Shown here piece by piece: positions 16,299 through 23,076 of a stretch of 39,299 nucleotides of DNA. The stretch lies in assembly GCA_019694515.1 (NCBI GenBank), contig JAIBBU010000029.1:1-39299 (forward strand). Direction: 5' to 3'. The notes below the pieces were generated by a model that searched no databases, had not been told where the DNA came from, and worked only from the letters and a program-made list of their open reading frames with translations. The translations under genes and the position numbers were made by a program. Positions within the stretch are counted from its first letter, which is position 1. The number at the start of each line of letters is the position of its first letter. Source of the DNA: Oligoflexia bacterium. GTDB lineage: Bacteria > Bdellovibrionota_C > UBA2361 > JBGSMV01.

Positions 16299-16628
16299 CT
16301 ATTCGGCGTCTTCGGGGATATTGTCAGTCGACTCCCCGTTGATCGCCCGCCGCAGGAGCTGGCTGGGTTTAAATTTCACGACTTTACGCGATCGCAAAAT
16401 AATCGAGCTGCCAGTTTGTGGGTTTCTGCCGCGCCGCGGTGGCTTGAACTTGACTTCATACGAGCCAAAACCGGAGAGCATGACTTTGCCCTGTTTCCCC
16501 AAGGCGTCCTTTATGATTTCGATATAGATTTCGACGATGTCAGCCGCCTTCTGCTTATCTACTGGAAGCGTCGCGTAGATGGCATCCGCAAGGTCGGCTT
16601 TGGTCAGGCAGTAACGAGGCTTACTCAT
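16299..16628 (-). CDS. ihfA: IHF/HU-family DNA-bending protein, IHF-alpha-like
   Basis: The 109-residue protein has the complete HU/IHF fold: the helical N-terminus beginning LTKADLADAI, the LSGFGSYEVK strand turn and the DNA-gripping arm PRRGRNPQTG with the intercalating P70. The arm and the pattern KVVKFKPSQLLRRAING match IHF-alpha better than HU. The C-terminal tail ESTDNIPEDAE is acidic. It would bend DNA at specific sites and help sigma-54 and recombination complexes; a sigma-54-like promoter occurs upstream of flgE in this window. The gene is separated from the next one by an AT-rich region with iterons and an inverted repeat, a likely regulatory zone. The exact paralogue (alpha, beta or HU) remains less sure than the family. 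Confidence 0.93.
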   Translation of the reverse strand: MSKPRYCLTKADLADAIYATLPVDKQKAADIVEIYIEIIKDALGKQGKVMLSGFGSYEVKFKPPRRGRNPQTGSSIILRSRKVVKFKPSQLLRRAINGESTDNIPEDAE

Positions 16629-16755
16629 AGTTAGAAAATCTCGATTAACAAAGAGGCCAGAACTTTACTACTTATGCAACGAAGACAAATAGTTAGCTAG
16701 CCTAAATATTAGACGCATTCTAGCGGCTCAAGGATTTAAATCAATAGGAAAATAG

Positions 16756-16777
16756 TAACAACATCAGTATGTTATTA
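16756..16777. repeat. Imperfect inverted repeat in the ihfA/16910 divergent region
   Basis: The arms TAACAACAT and ATGTTATTA pair at 8 of 9 positions around the 4-nt spacer CAGT. The site is in the 281-bp AT-rich region that must hold two divergent promoters. A dimeric regulator could bind it; the factor is unknown. Confidence 0.4.
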
Positions 16778-16788
16778 ACTTCCTGAAA

Positions 16789-16813
16789 TTACTTAACTTA
16801 CTTAAATTACTAC
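16789..16813 (+). repeat. 9-bp iterons (TTACTTAA x2 plus a partial third)
   Basis: TTACTTAA occurs at 16789 and 16798, and TTACT again at 16807, all at a 9-bp period. The run is within the AT-rich divergent region between ihfA and the HDOD-like gene. It may be a regulator-binding array or an AT-rich bendable element; no origin-like gene is nearby. Confidence 0.4.
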
Positions 16814-16909
16814 ATTTATTTTGCGAACACGACGATACAAAAAAGGGGATTTCAGTCGGGGTGTATCTAGAACGCCGTAGCTGAAGGCCGTTAATTTTTT
16901 GAGCTGGCG

Positions 16910-17965
16910 ATGTCCGAGAAAGAAACGAAGCCGCGGGACGAAAATAGTTCTCCGCTGATATCAGACTTAATGCTGAAGACACCGGCCGTTGGCACAGGCC
17001 GGGGTGATCTGGTGGTCGAACCGGAGGACGGCGGTAACAAGGATAGCTTCGCGCTGAAGCTCGAAGAAACCCTGCGTGAAACGGAGCAAGCCGTATTGAG
17101 CCTGAGCGCCATCGCCAATGATGCGGCGCAGGGAAAGGCCTGGGAGATCTCTAGGAGAGTGGTTGAAGGATTCAAGCCGGTACCATGGTTCATCTGGCGC
17201 CTCTCGAATTTTGTATTGGGCAAGAGCGGGCAAGTAGCCGAGGCATCCGAAGGACTAGTTTTCGGGATGCGCCGCCTACTGTTCGCCGCGGCTAGCGATT
17301 CGCTTTTAGGCGCGGGAGAGAAGGTTAACGATGTAAGAAACGCGCTAAAGGTTGTTAAGCCCGATGTAATTGCGGCGGTGAGCGTGATACATGCGGTGTG
17401 CAGGCGTCTTTCATCGCGGCCCTTCGAGCGCATCTGGCGGCCAATTGTTGAGGATGCGCTGTTACGGGCGCGAATCGGATATTATGTGGGTGAACGCAGC
17501 GCTTCGTTTGGTGCCGGGCGGGGCATGCTGGCCGGCTTTTCAGGCCGCTCCGGACTGGCGATTTTGATCTCATCAGGCGAATTAGAACAGGCCCGTCAAA
17601 CTTTGGAGATGTTGGCGACGGGGGCTCTGATCCGGGATGTGGGGTATGGAGTCTATCGCTGCGATCCATTGCAGGTCAGTGCGATGACGCTCTCGGCCGC
17701 GGGTTGCGGTAGAGACGCAGCCTTCGGAACAGTTAGCTATGCCTCCGACGATCCCTGGGCTGTAGCCGCGAATGACGAGCAGCTTCGCTGGTTAGCGGCC
17801 TTCAGTTTGTGCGAGGCCATTCGGATGGGACAGGTCAAGGAGATCGATCCCAAGTATTGGGAGTTGATGGGTTACAGCGAAGTCCAATCGCGCGAGCATG
17901 TAATCGCAGAAGCGCGTAAACTGGTTCGCCGCGGACATGGCTGGACCTGGATTGGCGGGATGTAG
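16910..17965 (+). CDS. HDOD-like domain protein, degenerate
   Basis: The 351-residue protein begins with a charged, probably disordered region of about 70 residues. From about residue 140 the pattern resembles an HDOD domain: ERIWRPIVEDALLRAR as the W-x-x-x-x-x-A helix, GMLAGFSGRSGLAILIS in the place of the GLLHDIG helix, and YRCDPLQVSAMTLSAAG in the place of the YGVDHAEVGALLL helix. The His-Asp pair is absent, as is usual in HDOD proteins, so catalysis is not expected. HDOD proteins often act in signalling and motility networks. There is no membrane segment. No ribosome-binding site is seen before ATG 16910. The domain match is by pattern only and could be wrong. Confidence 0.6.
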   Translation: MSEKETKPRDENSSPLISDLMLKTPAVGTGRGDLVVEPEDGGNKDSFALKLEETLRETEQAVLSLSAIANDAAQGKAWEISRRVVEGFKPVPWFIWRLSNFVLGKSGQVAEASEGLVFGMRRLLFAAASDSLLGAGEKVNDVRNALKVVKPDVIAAVSVIHAVCRRLSSRPFERIWRPIVEDALLRARIGYYVGERSASFGAGRGMLAGFSGRSGLAILISSGELEQARQTLEMLATGALIRDVGYGVYRCDPLQVSAMTLSAAGCGRDAAFGTVSYASDDPWAVAANDEQLRWLAAFSLCEAIRMGQVKEIDPKYWELMGYSEVQSREHVIAEARKLVRRGHGWTWIGGM

Positions 17966-18088
17966 TTAGCAATTTATAATGGTTGTTGGAGCCGCCGAAT
18001 TGGCGCCGCGACGTCGAGTCGCAGGGTGCTTAAGTGCGGGATCGGCGCCTCTCATGCCTTCAAATTTTTTGTATTTGTCGGGGGAATA

Positions 18089-19048
18089 ATGACTAATCAA
18101 TTAAAAGCTGTCGGCGTCCTTTTGTGTGGGATTCTATGTCTAAGCTGTTCAGTAGTCCGTGCTGAGCAAAAATTTGCCGCTTTTAATACCTCGGAATCGG
18201 TTTTTGAAGTTACACCCTCAGATGCAACGTTGTCGCTGATTACGCAATCTGAGCTGACATCTTTTAGCTTGGGAGCCAGTACCCGCCTTGGAAACACGCT
18301 GTATTATGTGGCTGCCCCTAGCGGCAGCTCCGAGAATGCGCTGTTTAAGGTCAATCTCAAGACCACCGCGCTAACTTTCGTGGACTTGGACCGTAGCGGA
18401 GATGATGATGAGGTGCGGGCGCTCTTTATCCGCCGGGGGAAATTGTACGGCATATTTTATAACGGTAATGCCGGCTCGGTCGGCCTTTATCGCATCACGC
18501 CTGCCACGGGGGCTACCACCCTGGTCTTGGATCTGAGTGACCTTGATGCCGAGCCAGTGCCGGGGGCGATCGCACAGGTCCTGGGGGTCCCCTATATGAT
18601 CTTTAAGTTGAATAGCGATGCCAATCGCCGACTGCTGGTAAAGTTTGGGTCCACGGTTAGTTCGATCCGCAGTAAAGAGATCTTGGACTCTGATCAAAAT
18701 CCAATCTCTTGTGAAAAGATAAAATTTAATCTGCCGCGGGCAAAGTTTGTATGTTTAGCCTCGGCCGAATCCCAAACCCAGGTGAAGGTGTGTAAGGTGA
18801 CATTGGCGGGCCGCGCCAGCTGCAGCAGCGCGCTAAGCGGTATCGAAAGGGTAGCTGGCGGTCATACTTTGTTGACCCCCAACCAGAAGATTTACTACGC
18901 CTTGGTCTATGCACCGGGCGAACCTGATAACCAGCGGCTGATCAAGTTCACGCCTGCTGGAGTGGTCAAATCGAACCAAATTGTTAACACCCTCCTGATC
19001 GGTGCACACTTTGCGAACGAAGCTCCGCCCCTGTTGGGCCTGCCTTAA
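18089..19048 (+). CDS. Secreted protein of unknown function, propeller-like repeats
   Basis: The 319-residue protein has a Sec signal peptide of about 26 residues, probably cut after VRA. The frame is open back to a GTG at 18026, but ATG 18089 has a GGGGGA site 4 nt upstream and puts the signal peptide at the very N-terminus. The mature part has repeating blocks such as GNTLYYVAA, GKLYGIFY and NQKIYYALVY, each followed by a KVNLKT, YRITPATG or IKFTPAG strand. This is the rhythm of a beta-propeller built from 'value at position' blades. Four cysteines between about residues 210 and 260 could form disulphides. I do not recognise the family. It is convergent with the HD-domain gene, 7 bp away. 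Confidence 0.75.
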   Translation: MTNQLKAVGVLLCGILCLSCSVVRAEQKFAAFNTSESVFEVTPSDATLSLITQSELTSFSLGASTRLGNTLYYVAAPSGSSENALFKVNLKTTALTFVDLDRSGDDDEVRALFIRRGKLYGIFYNGNAGSVGLYRITPATGATTLVLDLSDLDAEPVPGAIAQVLGVPYMIFKLNSDANRRLLVKFGSTVSSIRSKEILDSDQNPISCEKIKFNLPRAKFVCLASAESQTQVKVCKVTLAGRASCSSALSGIERVAGGHTLLTPNQKIYYALVYAPGEPDNQRLIKFTPAGVVKSNQIVNTLLIGAHFANEAPPLLGLP

Positions 19049-19055
19049 GCGGATA

Positions 19056-20132
19056 TTAAGCTAAGATCCAAGGGAAGCCCGAGCGCAGACGTCGGGTCGT
19101 ATATTCGCAGGGATCCTCCTGAGCGAATGGCGCGCAGACCATTTTATGTAAGGTGCTGACACGGTTCGGCACGAATACCTGCATCGAGAGAATGTCGGAT
19201 GCGATCCTGGTTTGGGCCCCAACCTTGGACATATCTTCGACGTAAACCACGGTGCCGTTCGAATCTACGCCCAGCGCTGAGCGTTGCAAGGTCTTGTACC
19301 AACCGCGGTCACTGCAGCAATCCAGGCGCTCTCGGGCGGTTAGGAAAAATGAACGTTCTGCGCCGCCAATCTCAGTGTAAGTCATGTCATCAACGGTGCG
19401 CACAATTAGTCGAAGCAGCTGCTCCTTTTGGAGAAGCGATAGCGCCGACTGATTGATGGTGTTTTCGATCAATTGATCGCACACGTTATGCAACTGCGGA
19501 TCTTCAAACCAGAAAAATTTATAGATAGTCTGGGCGCCAGTGGGATCGTCATATGCTGCATGGAATTCAGCGGCCTCGTCTGACACCCCCTGGGCTCGCA
19601 AAAAATCCTCCGGCGGTGCGACGTACTCCGGCCCCTTTTCGTGCCTTCTTTGATAATCAAAATGGCGGATGCGAGTATCGGCGTCATGCAGTAGGCCCGC
19701 AGAAAACGCACGTGCTACCCAAGGCTCTTCAATTAAGCCGTGATCGCAAAAATCCTGTGCGATGAGCGCCGCCCCGTGCGCCACGCTGACGCAGTGCCGG
19801 CCGCAATTGCGCCACGAGTCCTTAGCGTTCCCTGTGTCCAGATCTCCAGGCATTGCCGCGCCGGTAAAAGGATTCCGAAATGAACGGGAAGGGCGAAGCG
19901 GGTGCACTCCGAATTGTTCGAGGATTCGGGCTTCCGCCGGAAAGAGCGAGAGAGCTTCGCGGATGATGCCCTCTGGCAGAGTTGTCTCGGGGGTGCGGGC
20001 TAAGACCACATCGCGCGTTTCGGCAGCGCTGGGATCGTATCCATTCGGACCACGAAAGGGGTGCGCCTGAGGCAAGCGTAACTCCGCAAAATGAAATGGT
20101 ACTCGGTAGTTGTCAGGTTGGTTTGTGAACAT
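19056..20132 (-). CDS. HD-domain protein, putative metal-dependent phosphohydrolase
   Basis: The 358-residue protein contains an HD-domain metal site: H113 and H119 in GRHCVSVAHG, H149-D150 in LLHDADT and D248/D249 in RTVDDM. These fit the H...HD...D pattern for a divalent-metal phosphohydrolase or nucleotidase. The N-terminal 110 residues and the C-terminal 100 residues do not resemble a domain I know. It has no signal peptide or membrane segment, so it is probably cytoplasmic. It stands alone between a secreted protein and the kinase gene, on the other strand from both. No ribosome-binding site is seen before ATG 20132. The substrate is unknown. Confidence 0.75.
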   Translation of the reverse strand: MFTNQPDNYRVPFHFAELRLPQAHPFRGPNGYDPSAAETRDVVLARTPETTLPEGIIREALSLFPAEARILEQFGVHPLRPSRSFRNPFTGAAMPGDLDTGNAKDSWRNCGRHCVSVAHGAALIAQDFCDHGLIEEPWVARAFSAGLLHDADTRIRHFDYQRRHEKGPEYVAPPEDFLRAQGVSDEAAEFHAAYDDPTGAQTIYKFFWFEDPQLHNVCDQLIENTINQSALSLLQKEQLLRLIVRTVDDMTYTEIGGAERSFFLTARERLDCCSDRGWYKTLQRSALGVDSNGTVVYVEDMSKVGAQTRIASDILSMQVFVPNRVSTLHKMVCAPFAQEDPCEYTTRRLRSGFPWILA

Positions 20133-20320
20133 AGGAATACTGCTTGGTTACTTAGACCTGAGTGCCAGCGATGGTATTGCTTTGTCACTGGCTCCCACTG
20201 CCAAGGGTAGCGTCTGCATGCAGTTGGGACAAGCGGCAATGTTCATAAAACCCTGCCATTTCAATTAGTTAAGAGTGCCCTCGGAGTGCGATTTGCCCGC
20301 TTTTTCTAGTCTAGGTTTAT

Positions 20321-20328
20321 GCCGATAA
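20321..20328 (+). promoter_or_regulatory. Possible sigma-28-type -10 element (GCCGATAA)
   Basis: An exact GCCGATAA lies 36 nt before the ATG of the CHASE2 kinase gene. The -35 at 15-nt spacing is TTTT, a poor match to TAAA. It is listed because the octamer recurs in front of the neighbouring pilin gene with a good -35. Confidence 0.3.
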
Positions 20329-20363
20329 GGTAATTGCCGTTTGCGCGTTACCGCAGAATCAAA

Positions 20364-22610
20364 ATGGACGTTGATACAACACACCAATCGGGCCCGCCCG
20401 CTGGCGTTAAGGCTGGGCTCAGCGGGCACTTTAAGGAGGGCGATTTAATCGACGCGCGCTACGCCGTGCTGTCGCTGCTCGGCAAGGGCGGAATGGGCGA
20501 GGTCTACCGCGTCCACGACCAGCGTGAAAATTGCGTCGTGGCGCTAAAATTACTCTCGCCGGGCGCGGTCAAAGAGAGCGAGCTGCGGCGTTTTAACCGG
20601 GAGATCCTGCTTACCCAGAAGTTAGATACACCATTCATTGTAAAATATTTTGATCAAGGCACCGCCGACGGGCAGCCTTACTTTACAATGGAGTATATTG
20701 AGGGGCAGACACTGCGGGAACTTGTGGGCGAAGAAGATGCGGGCCGTCCGCTGCCTTTCAACAGAACGCTGCTTCACCTGATCCAAATTGCTTCAGGCCT
20801 TAAACACACCCATAGTGTGCGGGTCGTGCACCGCGATATCAAACCTGAAAATATCATGATCACCAAAGACGGGGCGGTAAAAATTACCGACTTTGGTATC
20901 AGTCGTTCGTTCGATCAAACGTATGCTGTTACCGGGACGGGCGAAATTGTGGGCACCATATTTTATATGGCGCCCGAGCAAATCAGAAAGAACGAGGCTG
21001 GAGCCCCGTCAGATATTTACGCTTTCGGAGTGTTGGCTTATGAACTGACTACCGGCAGGCGGCCCTTTTACGCGGCCAATAATCTGGCGGCGATTGTGGC
21101 AAAGCAGTTGACCGAACCGATGCCCTCGATCACCGAGGTCAACCCCGAAATACCGGCATGGTTCGATCGAATTGTGCAGCGTTGTTGCGAAAAGGAGGTC
21201 AGGGATCGTTACGCGTCGATGGATGAAGTGCTGCAGGATCTTCTGCCGCATCTGCACGAACAACATGTCGAAAAATGGACGCTACGTTCCGTGCTCGGAA
21301 GGATATTTCCAAGGCGAGATACGCGCGTGCCGAACAGTGCGCTGGATTCTATTCCGGAACCTTACCCGGGTTCAGGCGGAAGCAAGCTGTCCCGAGAATT
21401 GAAACGAACCTGTCGGCAGGTGGTGCGAAGCGGGGCAATCGTGCGCTACTCGGCGGCATTGATAGTAGGGCTATCGCATCTCTTTTTGTTGTGCGAGATT
21501 CCCGGGCTCTCGTATAGCGGTGTGTTCGGGCGGTATGTCGAGCCATATGTCATGGACGTTTGGTTCGCCCTGCGGGGTGAAAAGCCGGCGCCCGATGCGG
21601 TGGTTGTGATTGGAATCAACGAAGAGAGCTACACGCAACTGGGCGAGTCGCATCTCAAAGCTTGGCCGCGAACCCGAATGGCTGAGCTGCTTGAAAAGTT
21701 AGCGCCGCATGACCCGAAAGGTATCGTGCTGGATTTTAGATTCACCGGGGCTACTGATCCGGAAGTTGATCAGCGGCTGGCTTCGGCCATTGCGCTTTCT
21801 AAGACTTATATTGGGAAACTTTATCGCATTGCTAGCGATCGAGATGAATATGGGGAGCGCCAGAATCAACTAATTCCTATGAGTGCCGAGCCGCTTTTTG
21901 TAAGAGCCGCATACGGAGAGTTCAATATTAATCGCCCCAGCGATGGCAACATCCTGCGGCGTTTCCGCAGCCGTTTCGACGAAATAGATCGCATCCCGCC
22001 AGTCGCCAAAGTGATCTACGAGCAGGAGGCTGAAAAGTATGTCCTGCCCGGCCCTACCGATTATCTCAACTATTACGGACCGCCCGGCGCGGTTACGAAT
22101 TTACCATTCTATAAGGCGCTGCAAAGCTCCCGGGCAGATCTGGACGCTGCGATACGCGGCAAATATGTTTTTGTGGGGCAGCATCTGCAGCTCCAGTATT
22201 CCCAGCAGCAAACAGATACCTTTCTTACTCCTTACCATATCGATACGCCGGGCGTGGAGATTCACGCTACCGCAGCCGCGAATCTATTGGACAACTCCTG
22301 GATTCGGCATCTGACCCGTAAAGCCGAGGTCTTCTATTCGCTCTTCATTGCTGGAGGATTGGCGTACCTGCTGGCCTTATGCAGCCCGCTGGTGGGACTG
22401 GTGGTGCTGGGTGTCTCGGTCCTGGGATGGGCAGTCGGCTCTTATCTAATGTTTTTGGAATGCCAATTTCTCCCTGGCATCACCTTATGCGTGCTCTTGA
22501 TTGTGGCCTACGCGGTATTAACCGTACGGTACTATTTCAAACTCGCGCAGCTAAAGCGCACCTTCGGCATTCACAATACAGGGGAGCTTTTAGGGACAAA
22601 TAGGCTCTAA
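20364..22610 (+). CDS. Transmembrane Ser/Thr protein kinase with CHASE2 sensor
   Basis: The 748-residue protein has an N-terminal eukaryote-like kinase domain (about residues 30-310). Its glycine loop is GKGGMGEVY, and it has K62 in VALKLL, H156-R157-D158 in VHRDIKPEN, D176-F177-G178 and the APEQ stretch. All catalytic residues are present. A membrane segment follows at about 361-381, then a periplasmic CHASE2 domain to about 645, then three membrane segments (about 655-730) and a short tail. Sensing through CHASE2 would control phosphorylation of Ser/Thr in cytoplasmic partners. ATG 20364 is preferred over an upstream in-frame TTG at 20334. The Flp-like pilin gene follows on the same strand, but with its own promoter. 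The ligand and targets are unknown. Confidence 0.93.
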   Translation: MDVDTTHQSGPPAGVKAGLSGHFKEGDLIDARYAVLSLLGKGGMGEVYRVHDQRENCVVALKLLSPGAVKESELRRFNREILLTQKLDTPFIVKYFDQGTADGQPYFTMEYIEGQTLRELVGEEDAGRPLPFNRTLLHLIQIASGLKHTHSVRVVHRDIKPENIMITKDGAVKITDFGISRSFDQTYAVTGTGEIVGTIFYMAPEQIRKNEAGAPSDIYAFGVLAYELTTGRRPFYAANNLAAIVAKQLTEPMPSITEVNPEIPAWFDRIVQRCCEKEVRDRYASMDEVLQDLLPHLHEQHVEKWTLRSVLGRIFPRRDTRVPNSALDSIPEPYPGSGGSKLSRELKRTCRQVVRSGAIVRYSAALIVGLSHLFLLCEIPGLSYSGVFGRYVEPYVMDVWFALRGEKPAPDAVVVIGINEESYTQLGESHLKAWPRTRMAELLEKLAPHDPKGIVLDFRFTGATDPEVDQRLASAIALSKTYIGKLYRIASDRDEYGERQNQLIPMSAEPLFVRAAYGEFNINRPSDGNILRRFRSRFDEIDRIPPVAKVIYEQEAEKYVLPGPTDYLNYYGPPGAVTNLPFYKALQSSRADLDAAIRGKYVFVGQHLQLQYSQQQTDTFLTPYHIDTPGVEIHATAAANLLDNSWIRHLTRKAEVFYSLFIAGGLAYLLALCSPLVGLVVLGVSVLGWAVGSYLMFLECQFLPGITLCVLLIVAYAVLTVRYYFKLAQLKRTFGIHNTGELLGTNRL

Positions 22611-22649
22611 TTAGCTGATATCACTGGCCAACTATTTTGCTACAGATTG

Positions 22650-22676
22650 TAACAAATCAAGCATTTCTGCCGATAA
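22650..22676 (+). promoter_or_regulatory. Sigma-28 (FliA)-type promoter before the pilin gene
   Basis: TAAC (22650-22653), a 15-nt spacer and GCCGATAA (22669-22676) match the FliA consensus TAAA-N15-GCCGATAA at 11 of 12 positions. The start of transcription would fall near 22684, about 30 nt before ATG 22715. Confidence 0.5.
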
Positions 22677-22714
22677 TAATAGCGGCAACTAATATTTGGG
22701 TGGGACGAAGTAGT

Positions 22715-23038
22715 ATGAGTGGCGACAGCAGCTCCAGAACCAAACGATTCCAGCGCGGTAGCGCTCTGGTGGAGACCTCATTGCTTGTAGCTTTATTAAG
22801 CGTGGTGTCAATTGCCGCGATTGAGTCGACAGGCACTGAGACTATCAATAAGTTCAATCTGGTCAGTGAAAATTTGAAGGCTGGCGGTGTCAATGGAAAC
22901 GGCGCCCTCGGGGGGCCGGTCAATGGCAACACCGGAAATGGCAAAGGGGGAAACTCGACCAATGGAGAGAACGGTGGTGAGGGTGAAAATCCGCCGCCGG
23001 ACAATGGTTCAGGAGGCAATGGCGGTCTCGGATTGTAA
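22715..23038 (+). CDS. Flp-like pilin with Gly/Asn-rich tail
   Basis: The 107-residue protein begins with a short charged leader (about 17 residues ending KRFQRGS), followed by a single hydrophobic helix ALVETSLLVALLSVVSIAAI. This is the layout of a Flp/TadE-type pilin, with the Glu five residues into the helix that such pilins need for assembly. After about residue 52 the sequence becomes a low-complexity Gly/Asn/Pro stretch, which is uncommon for Flp pilins and could be surface-exposed. The frame is open upstream to a TTG at 22637, but ATG 22715 lies right before the pilin leader and behind a sigma-28-like promoter. The only assembly ATPase in the window is the GspE-REC fusion at 2.3 kb. 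Pilin identity is likely, not certain. Confidence 0.7.
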   Translation: MSGDSSSRTKRFQRGSALVETSLLVALLSVVSIAAIESTGTETINKFNLVSENLKAGGVNGNGALGGPVNGNTGNGKGGNSTNGENGGEGENPPPDNGSGGNGGLGL

Positions 23039-23076
23039 GGAGAGTTTCCACTAAGCCAGGGCTCGGATCCAGCGCG

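Noticed and set aside
22624..22641. TGGCCAACTATTTTGCT as a sigma-54 promoter before the pilin
   Set aside because: The gap between GG and GC is 11 nt instead of 10, which RpoN does not tolerate well; the sigma-28-type site fits better.
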